A DNA stretch of 64,000 bases from Anopheles merus (lineage: Eukaryota > Arthropoda > Insecta > Diptera > Culicidae): positions 25,220,285 through 25,284,284 of the forward strand of contig NC_054083.1 of assembly GCF_017562075.2 (NCBI RefSeq). The letters are read 5' to 3'. A program made the translations under genes and the position numbers. The notes beneath the pieces are model-generated. The model had not been told where the DNA came from, made no database searches, and saw only the letters and a list, made by a program, of their open reading frames with translations. Shown here piece after piece: positions 40,501 through 53,928 of this stretch (its first letter is position 1; each line of letters starts with the position of its first letter).

Positions 40501-43500
40501 AAACATATATGATAAAATGCTATCCTCTGCACACCGGTACCGGAGACACTCAAGCGGGAATCGTAGCTTACGGTGGTGATGGGTATTGCACAATGCGGGT
40601 ATTGTCTGACTCGCGCACAGTAATTTAGAAAGCCAAAACTTTTCTGGCAATTTACAACCCCGAATTGCAAAAGATCTTGAAGGGCCTTTCTGTCTTGTTT
40701 TGGAAAGTCCAAAATTGGTTACCATTTTGTAGTTTCTTCTCACGCATCTTCACCATTCAATGGAGCAGGAACAAAACGAATCTCCGAAAGGACACTGCCG
40801 TAGCACTCGCCAGGTGTTTCTTCGGGCAGGTAAGAAGAGGATCGCTGAAAATTAAGCCTCATAACCATTTGGAAAGAAAAATAAACCCAACCAGATGACA
40901 ATTATGGATAACTCGGAAAGCCGTACAGAATGAGACAGAAACTGTAGACGGCAAAATAAAATTGGTTGGAAGAAGTTGAAATTAGATTTGAGGATTTGTT
41001 TGAAAAATCCAATGGTTGAGTAATAGTTGAACGATGCTCGTTCTCCATTAAAATTTCTTTTCACTTGTTTCTATTTATAAGATTGTACCGCCAACCCTCT
41101 AACAATATGCTGGCACTGATTTCAAATTATCGACACTTTTATTGTTGTTGTTAATTAACCACGAAGGCCCCTTAAAGCACGTACCACACCGTCGTCCCAC
41201 AACTTCATTGTCCCACACACTCGAAAAATCCTAAAAATTGTTCCCGAGAGAGATTCAAACCAAGCCACTTCAGCTTAGAAGGAAAATGTCTTTTCCCAGA
41301 GCGAGGTTACCCGTGTTGCCCGCACAATTTGCCACGTAGACCCCTATGAACCGCAACGCGCTCGAGGAGACAAAATGCCGTGAAGAAAGATCGAATCATG
41401 CATAGAAAAGCGACCCAATCTCCAAAGTTCACCAGATGACACAACCTCCGGGAGGCTGCGGTGGCTCGGTACACGCAAGATCACAAAGCAGCAACGGCAA
41501 AAGCAGTAGAAATTACCCGCGCAAAGGTTCCACTGAGCAATGAGCGTTACAGGGCGTTACGCCGCGATCCACCGTTTCGTTCCGGTAAACGTAACGCGGC
41601 GTCGTTTTTGTACGGGACACAAGTGCGCGCCGACGGGGTAAGCAGACGGGAAGGGACGAGTGGGTACTACAAAACTAGTGTTAGAATGAAACGTAAAAAT
41701 AGTGTAAGAAAGAGAGAGAGAGAGAGGGGAGGAGACATCACTAGAGAACGAAAGAGATCAGCGCGAGCCCAAAAATGAGATGAAAACTAAAGTTGCCAAA
41801 CCGGTTTTAAAAGTCTGTTTTCTTCTCGGTGCGTCATTCTTCCGCTTCTTTCTAACTCCCCTCGCAAGCCCTTCTGGCAGCGCCCGTAACCACTTGCTAC
41901 AGCGTGACTGTACTTACAAACACACATACAAACACATACGCAAACACCCACCAGAAACGATCAACAGCCAGATCTTCGCGCTCTTTCATACTGCAGCAGG
42001 GCCATGTTTACGCCGCGCTATGCTTGGGTCAGCGAAAACATACAAATTCTCTATCAAACACACACATACATAAGACAGCGAGTATGCTTTCCTGTGCCGA
42101 CACACACACACACATGGGTCCATTTACAACACAAAACGTACTGATCGACAAGCTTGCCAGCATAGCCGCCGCATAAGACGACGCAAACGGGTCGCGTTTT
42201 CTTTTCTTTTCTGCTTTATTCCACAATTTCTTTCTTCGCTCACCGTTGTCCTGTTTTATGTTTTCTCCTCTCTTCAGCCCTGTCCCCGCTCTACCTCAGT
42301 TTACCTTTCGTTCTTTTCTTTCGGTTTCCTTTCACACTGGTTCGGCCGTCACAGCGTTTGGAAGCTGTGGGCAGCGCAGTGCTCGAACAGTTCGATCGTA
42401 AATGGTTTGAGGCTCTTCGAGGCTAAATCGAAGCTGCATATAAAGCTTGTCGCCGTCTTCTTCGAACAGGACATCCACTTCCAGCAGGCAGTACACGTCC
42501 TGTTCTTATGGCAAGGGTCAGTCACGGGTACAATCCGGCTGGTTGTTGTTGGTGACCGAAAATGGATCGTTATCTTTAATTTACATCCGTAAATCATACA
42601 CAATGACATCTTCAGACGGCTGGACACTTGAGCTAGCAGTAAAAACCCACAAACGTTTTCCATCTTCTTCGCACTAGCGTGTGAGTTTGTGAGAGTGTAT
42701 TAGTTTAGGGAATCTCTTCAAAACAATCCATAAGGAACGGGAGAAAAGGGTCATCACGAAAGGGCATGACAAATGCTTCGAGTGTATCTCGACGTGCTCT
42801 CCGTGTTTTCTAAGGGACTAAATGAAAATGTCGCCACAACGGCAATGCAACAACTGCGTCTAGCGACGAAGCACGTCCCAGTAGAGGCTAGACTAGACTC
42901 GAGAGGTTTCTCCAAGAAAATCCCAGCTGCTGTTGAAGACTCGCTCTCAAAGGTAGACAAGATCGAACACCGTCAGATAGCGTTAGACATCGTCATTAAT
43001 TAATGTCAGGTGTACAGACAAACACAAACACTCCAGAATCTTGTCTGCGACAACATCAGTCCCGAATATGTCCCAATTCCCTGGATCCTCACTCCCAAAC
43101 CGGAAAGAGCTTTCATAAGCTAAAGATATTATTAAACGTCAAAAATGGCGTTCAATAGCTCTCGCTCCAGGATGGAGAACTCCTCCATTCTGAGCCGTAC
43201 CCTTTGTACGAAAAGCCCATCAGAAAAAGAGTTAATCCAAATGATGCTCCATTTCCTGGGCATTCGGGAAGCACTACATCACCGTCCCAGAGCGACCAGG
43301 GAATGAAGAACAACCACAAAATGTTAAACCATAAACGTCCATCACTGCAGGGAAAGGTATAAAATATCGATCATGTTCCTCCATCAACCATTCGTACGCA
43401 CAGCCCGGAAAGCCACAGCCAGTTAAGTAGCAATAATGACTATTTTCCTGAAGAGTGTACGCTCCCATCCTGCGCCGTTCACTTACATATTCCCCGCTAC

Positions 43501-45790
43501 CAGCAGTACGGGGGAAAAGGATCTCGTACGTGAAAGGAAGTTGGACGTTTTTCCATGGCCGTTGGTGTGGCTACAAAATGTGAATTAAGATTTTAATTTA
43601 ACGCTCCAACAGTGTGGACGATGAGGGACGGCACCGCTGCTAGCTACTGCTACTGGAAAATTAACTCTTCATACAGCAGTGTGCTCATTACTCCAGAGAA
43701 ACAATTAACCATTCGCCAAACTGCCGGAACCAAGATTTTGCGCCGCTTTACACGCGTGATTAGAAAGCATGAAACGGTAGAGATTGATCTCGTTTGTCCG
43801 CACACGAGCAAAAAAACGCACAAAGCACACAAAAACTGAAGCTGAGTAATAATCCCTGAAACGAGAAGGTAAAGCTGCCAATTTTCCGGTACTGCTTCCT
43901 ATCGACAAAGCTGAACCGATCTCTTAGTCAACTAAAGCAGCTAAGCGCACTATATCTCGGGGACGTCGCCGTGCAAGACAAAGCGCCACCCGAGCTCGCT
44001 AATGATGCCTGAACTGGGTAGCTTTGAAAGCTCTTACCATCCATCCTGGCGGGTGGATAAGGCCTGGCGTTCCCGGCAGCCTACTGGAGCGTTGCAAAGC
44101 GACTCCCGCGCACAAAAGAAAGATCAATCGATGGCATCGGTTTTTCCCTTTACTCTCCCTAGAGCATTGCGCACTCGGGCGTATTGTACGATGCCAAAGC
44201 GTCTTTTGCGTGGACCTTTTTAGCCTTCGTTTCCATCCATTATGATCCATTTTCTTGAACGTGCACATACACACAAAACGCACTCCCGCGTAAGGCGGCC
44301 TCGACAGTGCGCACTACTGGCGAGGTAAAGTGAATGGCAAATTTGAAGTGAACAAAAAAAAAGCCGTTCGATCTGCTGGCTGCTGCTGCCACCAACCAGT
44401 AAGTTGCGCCCTCTATTCCCCCTCCTTTTCCCATCGCTTCACCCCTTTTCAATAAAATGTAATCTTGATCAATAAATTTAAAATCAAAATTACCCTCTCC
44501 TTCACGCTTTTCCTGCACGCTAAAAAGCCTGCCTGCATCTCGCAGAAACCGTCGCCTTCAGCGTTACTGTGTCTGTGCGAGTAACGCCGCTTGCACCGAA
44601 AACTCGTTCTGTATACTGCGAGAAGGCACCAGGAACACCTCCAGATATAGCTGGCAAGAGAGCTCTGGTAAGCTGCCCCCTCTGATGGGTGACAGAACTG
44701 AGTAAGTGTTGCCCGTCAGAAGTCAGGGACTTCGCTTGGACACGCCACCAACTTCCAAAGCCACCATCACTGACTCATTGTGTCGTCCAGCACGCGCGTC
44801 AAGAAGTAGAGCACACTATTCGAAAGGGAGTAGAGGCGGCAGCTCATACGCAGCCACAAAGCAGCCTGCCGCGCCGACCCGCGAGCTCCCTAATCTAGAC
44901 GTGCTCACTCTCTCGGCTTATATTTCACGCCTTTCGAGCCAACAATCACGACACCATCGGACGGAAGGCGAACGCACCCCAACCGCTTTCAAGCGCGATG
45001 TGGCTTCTCAGCGACCCAAGAAGTCGCGGCAGACCTTTTAGGCTTCGCAACTGTGAGGCGAAGGGAGCCCCAATAAAGCCACATTTGGTACGGAAATTAA
45101 TTTTTCCCGCTCTCTTGACGGAAAACCGAGCTTTGCGTTGGATTGTAGTGCAAGGTTAACGCATGCACGCCTAGGCTCGTTACTACCACTTCTCGCGAGG
45201 AAGTGCTCAGCGGCTCCAGCACCGCCGCGAAGAACCGCCACAAAAAAGATTGATGCAAAGCCCCGCGTTGTGGCGCTATTTATCACGCGGGCAAATAAAA
45301 TTAGAACCCAAATGAACTACCAATTTACGTGCCTTTGTGGCTTTGTGGACAGTTGGCAGCTCGTTGCGCTTGCTCGCGTTCACTCTCCGGAAGCACGTGA
45401 TTAATCGGCCATTCGGCGATCGAGAACTTAACGGGCGCGACTCACTTTGGGGATTTCCTTTGCACACTTCGAACCAACTTATAGCGCACTTGCGGTTTAG
45501 AGCTAAACGGTTTCAGGAAATGGAGGTACGTCATTGTAAGACGAAAACGCAAGCTATCTTGCAGGCCATCACACTAAGAGTGGGGTACGAATCTAACCGG
45601 TTCAGCCTGAGTGTTGATTGTTCGTTTTTGTTGATTCAATCATTTGACAACTTGACGCGAAGAGCCAAAGCGGCCTCGTTCTCAGCGCCCTGTGAAGCTT
45701 AGGAGAGAAGTTCGGGAAACTTTTTGATGGCTCACCCGTGAGGTCCGAAGATTGAAGTTGTTAAGCACAGGTGCATGTATAGAACGTTCA
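34531..45790. other. Gene-free stretch, interpreted as minus-strand intron
   Basis: No recognisable genes or RNA genes. It contains a G14 run at 39280-39293, a CA-rich patch near 42050-42115 and a coding-like but broken tract at 42350-43390. Plus-strand donors such as GGGCAG|GTAAGA (40829/40830) have no convincing exon. Confidence 0.55.
39280..39293. repeat. G14 homopolymer
   Basis: Fourteen consecutive G on the plus strand; unusual length for this genome and prone to sequencing or length error. Confidence 0.9.
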
Positions 45791-45825
45791 AGTTACCTGA
45801 AGAAAAAGAGAAACATATTCAGTTA
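45791..45825 (-). other. Candidate recursive splice site (ratchet point) 1
   Basis: On the minus strand CTCTTTTTCTTCAG|GTAAC joins a strong polypyrimidine acceptor to a 5' splice site with no exon between; the junction is 45797/45796. TTTTAACTGA, a yUnAy-type branch point, lies about 25-30 nt upstream. The donor half GTAACT is acceptable but not perfect. It is 13.9 kb downstream of the proposed exon-1 donor at 59658. Zero-length-exon sites of this kind are used for stepwise removal of long introns in Drosophila. Confidence 0.55.
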
Positions 45826-48800
45826 AAATGGTCTTTACAAAGCATTGCTCAATATGATGAATAAGCGAATGTACGCTGCAATTTACCCTCCCAGCCGTTT
45901 AAAGGCTTCGCCACCATGTTATGACTATTCAACGAAAAAGGATGCAATATGATCGATGCCACGACTTGTCATGCGTCATCAAGAACACCGATCAACACAA
46001 GCTCCAAGAACAAAAGGCCAATGTCTCGCACCACATTGCAAGCAGCGTCGATAGTCGTAATTAATTTCTCATTAAATGCAGCACACAACATGCTGCAGTC
46101 GTAATCATAAGCGTACGTGCGCGGAACATGGTACGATTAGTTTTGCAAAATGGAGGCAGCGACGCTTAAGGGGACCGACGCCACAATGTAGCAATGGGAC
46201 ATAATTGCATCCTCCGTACGAGTGATTATTTTAATCCGTTCATCCTTGAGCTGGGGTAGCAAATGGGTTGCATTTGCATTATCCACCTCCTAGGTAAATA
46301 AATGAAAACAAATACTAAGTGCAGTATAGGAAATCTTGTAGTAGAACCTGTTTGTTTTCGTACATTATTCGCTCCTTAGCTCGTGCTGTGCTTTTGTGTT
46401 GAGCTTATTTTACTGTACACACACAAAAAGCTCGTACCACCACCAGGATGGCGTCATTATTGCTCGAGGGTTATTTCGGCACAAACGGCGCAACGAATCA
46501 AAGGCAGCACCCTCTCCACTGACTGATTAATTTTGGCTACTATATTCGCCTTAGCTTTTGTGTGTTGTACACAATTCCTTCCATATTTTTTGTTGTGTGC
46601 TGTCTGTGTGGCGCACTTTGCCGATGACAACCGATCGCATCGGACCATTCGGGGCCATTAAGCCACACTGGGAGGGGTCGGGGGTGCTTTTTGGAGCTTG
46701 CCCACCTCCCCGAGTTCAAGGATCCGTAACTAGCACCCCCCAAAGCGAAACACGCACATTAAGATAAACCCTCGTATGAGTGTCCAGGGCGACCAAACCG
46801 AAACGAAGGAAAATCACTGCACAATGCACCCTTCTCCACAGCCTGGAGATGATGCTGTGCGTACCTGACCGTCATCGTTTCGGGTTGCTTATCAAAGGCT
46901 CACCCTTCTCGTTGGTGGGGGCGAGAAAAATGGGGGGAAGTCTCCCACCAATCAACCGCAAAAAGTGAGAAAGAATAAAAAGGAGGAAAATAAATTCACG
47001 ATTATACGCCACAAACAAACCGAGAGGACAAACCCGTAGCTGGCCAAAGTGAACGGCACACGACGAGAAGAAGAGGAGGAAGAATAATAAGAAGCTGAAG
47101 GAAGCAAACGGATAAGTGAACGGGAAGAAAACATTACCAACAAAACAACTCCGCCGCCAGCGACACTTGTTGGCGAGCCGCTGCGCCTTCAAAACCGGTT
47201 CGCAAAATGGCGAACAACCCGGCCGGTTCAAGACCCATTCGTCGGGACCACCTTCCTTCGCAACCTCCAGTTTCGTATATCCTTATGTGTGCGCCCCCCG
47301 TTCCTCTCCCCGTTTCTTAAGAGGAACGCATTACTCTTAATCGCGCGGTCCCTGCGTCATCTCATCCTGCGTTCTGTTCTGTTGCGTTTAAATCTGGTTC
47401 TCTCTTAAGCCTCGATTTGCCTTTCCTGTGCCATTCGCCTGTGCCTGGAGAAGGGAAAGAATACAACCAACTGCACGCAAACAAATAAAGAGCCACGATC
47501 TTTCAACCCGATAGCACCCCAGCTTATCCCCTGTCGGAGTGTGGAGCTAGTCCAAAAGCTTCCAGCTTCTAAAACGATCTCCAACAGTGAGCCTGCAAGG
47601 ATCTGAAGCTCGTTTTCTTAATCGAGCGATCGCTCGCCCCTTGTTAAGATCTTGATTTTGTCTTGCTCCACCAATGCCACCACAGAGAGCGCCACCGCAC
47701 CTCCGCAGCATGGCGCCCTATTCCGATTTATTTTCCCTTTCGCAAGCAACCCCTTTGCCCCGCCGGTGCCTTATGGTTTCGTGTTGTACTCTGAGGTGGA
47801 GAGATGGCGCTGCATTACCGCCATTAGCATAAAACCGCTTTTTCACTTAAATCGACTCTCCCCGAGGAAGGAGAAGACCGCAGAGCTCCGATCCCGTGTG
47901 ATCGGGTTTACCGAACCTCTGAGCCTTTGATTCAGACTGAAAAGAGCATCTTCCTTAATCGCACCAATCCCACTTTGTGGCTTTTGTAAAGTTCTGTCCC
48001 CCGGGAGACAAAACCACACCACAAAACCTACTGGGAATTGTATTCAATTTACTAATCTCATTCTAAACAATCTCTAATGGATGTTTTAGGCCCCACTTCC
48101 GCATATAGAACCGACGAACGACACAATCGGGGTTAAGTGCGTGTTTGCAATTAAACCGAAAGCATACACTAAGAACGGGAAACCGTTTAGCGACCCTGTG
48201 TACATGTTATCGCTCAAATAATCAGGCCATCAAACGGCGATTGCACCAATCATGCCCGAGCATGCGTCATCCCGGGGAGGGGGGAAGCGCTATTTTAACG
48301 TATTACACAAAATAATTCTATAAAAAAAGGGTCCAATTTGATTGTGGTACATGCCATCGATCCAGCCAATATGTGGAAAAAGGTGATAAGCGGCCGCGCA
48401 AGCGAACGCTTTCGCTAACAGACGTGACACAACAATCGTCGCGTACTGACAGTTGTTGCGCATGATTTAAGAAAACCGGCAAGCGCATGCTGGCATATAT
48501 GTTTTTTCCCACTCCCACGGTTCATTTAAGGTCAGCGTTTGATTTTGTACTGATTTTTAATCGAATGTTCGAGCAAATCACAGCCATGGGAGTTGTTGTG
48601 GTGCGGTGAATTATTCTTCTGTACACGTCATTAAACCGGGACATCTTTAGCCACAAGCGACAGTCGGCGAGACAACAAAATTAGCGCCCCAAAAAAAAGC
48701 AAAACAAAAAACACACATCACGCAATGCTTTTACGGATTTTCGAAAATCGAACAAAACTGTTTCCCACCGATGCAAAGGAAACAGGATAATTGGCTTTAT

Positions 48801-51800
48801 TGAGGCTCTTGGTTTTGCCTTTTGGGAGCCCAAAAACCAAAAGTGAGAAAACGGCACAAGAAGAGCCAAAACCAAAACCGGTAAGACGCTCTGGGCAGGG
48901 TGATGTTTTCCCCTCTCTTTTTATTTTATGCAAACTTCGCAAAAAACCCCCCGGCACACAGCAAACAAAACAAAAAACAGACACAACCGTACCCCGCGCG
49001 TGAAGGTGGAGATGAAAGTTACAATCCTTTTTGTTTACCATCCCGCGCAACGTAAACATAGGCCCACCGAGCGAAGGATGACGTAAGTGTGCCCCGATGC
49101 ACCAGGGGGCATTCATACTGGTAAGCAAGCAGCAACCGAAAGCCAGAACGAGTAGTCCTGTCTCGTTTGCTCCTGCTAGAAGCGGCCGTCTCAACCGACG
49201 CTAACCTGTTGCGCTCAGGCCGGGCTGTAGCATATGTGCAAAAGCTTTTCTTGAACTGACAAACGCAGGAGGAGAGGTTGTGGGAGTCGGACAGAGGAGT
49301 CAGTGAACACGCATTAATCTTGTCCCCTTGGTTTGCCACTCAATTGCACCGAAAACAGTGCAGCCGCAAAACAAGTTGTAACAGTCCCGGTTTCCCCGTT
49401 TTTATTGCCCAACCATTTATCCGTTATCATGATGCCTATTTAAGGGATTTTAGCGGGATTCCTGGTTTTTCTTCTTCTTCTTCTTCTTTTGTATTGCCCT
49501 TTTGCTTTACCTTGTACATCGATTGTTTTCTTTATCTTCATGCTTATCTTCCCTTGTCATATCTTTTATCTTTTATTTTATTTAATTTTCACATGGTTAC
49601 ATTTCTATACTGTGTCTGATCAGTCTAGGGCTGGACGTTGCGGTATTTTTCTTCACATAAATTTATTTTAACGACTAACTTAAACCTAGGCGGATTGCGC
49701 GCGTCCGATCGCTGCCGTTGCCGTTCGTGGAAGAAGGTTCCCGCTGTTCGGGCGATCACCTTTCATCCGTTGCCCTCTCACGCACACCAACCAACGCGTT
49801 GATGGCCGCCAAATTATGGCACTCTAATTATGGCATTGCTTGTATTATTGCTGAACTCTCTTTCGTGCAATCTCCTCCGCCGATCCTAACTCTTATGTAT
49901 AAACAGTGTCATTCGTTGATCATCTTGTTTGATAATTGTAGTTCAATGTTTCGGTATTGTTTGCAAGGGCTTATTTCTTGTACGTTTGGTTAAATATTAA
50001 TCATTCTTATCAGTGGAAAGTCATTTTCTTTAACTTTTATTTAATTGTTAAGGTTTTCCTCGTTTTTTGTAGTTTCTTTTTTTCCTTTTCTCTTACTTTT
50101 CAGCTGTTTTTTTCTCTTCATATTTAAGAGATAATGCATTTTCTTGTTTCTATATCAAAATGATCAGTTTTACTTATATTAAAGAATCGAAACCTTCCAA
50201 ATTTTTTTTTTATTTCAAACAACTTTTCATTCTTTTCAAACAACACTCCCAACAACTCCATTAAACGAGCAATAATAAAACTTGTTTCCCCCTATTGAAC
50301 AATCCCGTTTTCCCATGGCCAGGACACATCAATGTGCCAACTGAAACAGTAAACCCCGACCAAAACAGTTAAACCACACACACACACTGCATCGTCCGGT
50401 TTTTTCTTTTACTTTTTTTCGGTTTGTCCTCGATTTTCTTCGCCTACCTATTTCCACCCACCTAGACACCTAGCAGTTCCCCGCTCTCCCCACATCCCTC
50501 CTTGTGCAGTGCAGTTTTCCGACGGATACACCAGACCCGGAGTGCCCGGAAAGCCCCGAACCGCCCCCGTGCACACACGCCACGTTCGCCATCTACCGAA
50601 CATCCATCAAACACGAGCATTACGAGTCGAATGTGTAAACATTCGACTGCCGGGTCCGTTGTTGCACTTGCGATCCGTCAAACGTAAACATATTCAGCGC
50701 GGAGAGGAGGCACGACGTCGGCACACGGGTGGTAAATGCAGCGTGCGCGTACGGTGCATCCATTTGCATTCGGGCGGGAAGCAACGGCGGTTTTGGAGCG
50801 TTGGTGGAGTGGCATTGTTTTAGTGAAAATTTTACACACACTCTCTTTTCTCTTCTCGTTGCCTGTGCCGAGGATGGAGCGGTGGGTGGGGGGGATGTGA
50901 GAAGTGAAATAAAAATAAAAACAATTATTACACAATGCCATCCGCTCGACGTCTCGACGAACGATCTCCTCCTCTTTGGGGCTTTTCTCCATTAGCATGC
51001 GCTCACTAAAAGATTGCCCTTTCAAATGCACCCACAGCTCCAACTGCACCACGCTGTTTCTCAAGACAACAACAACAAAAAAACGACTGAAACACTTTGC
51101 TCTCCCTTTCCTCTCACGGGAAGCGGGAAGATTTTTAGGTTGTACGATGCGTGTTTTACAAGCACAAACAATGAGCGACTTTCCTGTTTTACAGCGCAGT
51201 CGACAGTCGGTGCACGATATTTAGTATTTTTTTGGGAAAAACGAAGCGAAGGATATTTTAACATCTTTAACCTTTCTCGTCGATAAGCATAATGCCCTTG
51301 CCCGGAAATAACCCACAACGGGCGAGTTTGGGGTTGAAATTTTGCTGCGTTACTCACGTTTTACGCACGTGCGTTTTCCGCATTGGACGCATCTATCCTT
51401 CGAATGTACTGGTCATGGACACACACACATTTACACACTCACTTCATCAGCCCAGCATCAGGCCCGTCATCACCACCGTCCCGATTACGGGAGATCGAGG
51501 AAAAACCAACAAAAACCCCGTAGAGCAAGCTTATCTCACGCTTCCGGTCGCCAGTGTGTTTCTATCTCGCTTTTCCCTACCCTAATGCCTCTCTAGGTGC
51601 ATCAATCTCAGGGGCCAGCGCAGGGGGTCGCAAACATACCCGAGGTTGGCCAAGCACGCTCGTTGCACAAACAGCCAAAACTGTACCTTACCGTACCAGC
51701 GCGGTAGACATACCACTGAGACAATAAAATCCACCCCAGGAACAGTAACAAAGGAAAAGAGGGAGAAAAAGTGTGTCGAAAAAAGCACACACACAAATAC

Positions 51801-52438
51801 GGATCCTGAGAACAGGAGGGTAAGCCAGGGAAAAGGGGCTCTTTTTTGTTGGTCTTCAAATGCACGCACGGATGCGTACACTGTTTCACCCAGTACGCCA
51901 AGTGTGTGTACACCGTTTGCCCTTGGCCGAAAAGAATGGGAGAAAAGGAACTGTTTCTGTGGAGAGAAAAAAACGGCTCCTTCCCTTCGTCTAAGGGCAA
52001 AGCAACATTAAGGGCAGCTTTTTTACACCTGGTCTGTGGTATGCTTTACGGTCCCTCGATCCCTCGAGAGCTCGGCGCAACAGGTAGAATTGAGGAAGAA
52101 TGAGTTCAAAGCCTTGAGAAATGAGAACCAAATAATAAGCAGCTCCAGGGGAATTTTCACACATCCTTACCCGGGCGACAGGAACCACAATCGAACCATT
52201 TAGCCGTCTTTCGAAAGCACAGGACGGGAGGGAGTTGATCGGAACGTGATCGGAGTAATGAGACGTTGGATTAAAGCTAGTTCCCTAAAACAGTTTCTGT
52301 CCGTTCAACGCCAACAACCAATACCTTGGAACAACAAGCCGCATTTTGTTTGTAAAAGCTTTTTTAATTGAGCCTAGATTCCTGTTCCCCAGCCCTGTTC
52401 CGGTGCATTCTGGGCTGGGCGTGACAATCGAGCAAACA

Positions 52439-52702
<264 letters not shown>

Positions 52703-52833
52703 GCAGAGGGTTGCAGCAGTGCTGGGCAGGAAACACGGTCGTGATTTGTGCGGTTTGTGTGTTTTGTGCCTTAGCCTTCCCGGGGTCAGACGCAGCGCCG
52801 CGTGTCATGTTGTTTTGTCAGCGTTGATGTCAG

Positions 52834-52855
52834 TTTTGTGTGTGTGTGTGTGTGT
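52834..52855. repeat. Short (GT)n microsatellite
   Basis: About ten GT units, 130 bp right of the long CA array and in the complementary orientation, so the two could pair as a CA/GT hairpin in RNA. Confidence 0.85.
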
Positions 52856-53700
52856 ACACGAGGGTAAAATGGTTCATTTTTCATTCCGTTCTATAGCCCG
52901 GCTACTGCCGGTGTCCACACCTAGAACGTGGGGAGGACTTGACCGACCGGGTGAGCGCTGAACCGTTCGAACAGACCTCGAACGCAAACGAGAGCACGCG
53001 CGGTAGCCTCGCAGCAAACTGGATGTCCTTCGACATCGGACACCAGGGTGCGACGAGCGACTGAGTTTGTGTAGGACAGCTTGCTTTCAAGGAACAGAGC
53101 ATGCAACAGGTAACTATTTGCAAAAAAAAAACAAAATCCCCACCAAACAGGTTAATCCAGAGACATTGGTTGACATTTTGTAGGCAGCGATTGGAAACAA
53201 TGTTATCAAGCGCCCCAGCAACTTGTGCGCGTTTTCTCATCCCGGGAAAAAGCACCGTTTCGCTTTATCAATATTTTTATCTCTCCCTCTCTATACGTGC
53301 CTAATATACATTTCAAATGCTGTACACGGTGCAATAAAGCAGGGAGAAACGATACGAAAATGCACCTTCTTCCAACGATTTCCCACACGCGGCGGTGTTC
53401 TGGCCCGCGAAGTAACGCAAAGCAATCCAACACACAAGCCTCCTCCCGGGAGTCTCGTTGCCGAAAGATTGAGCAACAAATGTGACATTTGTGTAGAGTG
53501 TGTGCGATCTTCCCATCTTCAACCGGTGGCCCATTATGCTTCCATCTTTACCCGCTGCCTCCCCTCGTAGGATTACATCCAACAAACTTCAAGCAAACCC
53601 ATTCTACTGCTCCATTCAGACGTCCATTGTTTCGTTCAGAATCTCTACGAGCGGGCCTGTGAATCGAAATAAATTATCATGAAAGTCTCATCGGACGTGT

Positions 53701-53721
53701 ACCACCACCACCACCACCACC
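53701..53721. repeat. (CCA)n microsatellite
   Basis: Seven consecutive ACC/CCA triplets; non-coding context. Confidence 0.9.
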
Positions 53722-53928
53722 GTGAGCGTTTTGGCTTCGCTGCCATCCCGTGGGTCTAAATCATCACAATAAATTGTCAATAATGGACGGTGCCTTGTAA
53801 GGGAACAGGGGCAGGAGGCAAGGGCTGAAATGTGCTGTTTTAGTCTTGTCGATCGCTGACGGTTTTGTGCTGTGAAGCGGCACAGTTTGATCGCGCGCGG
53901 CACAAAGGGACCTGCATGTTACGTTAGG

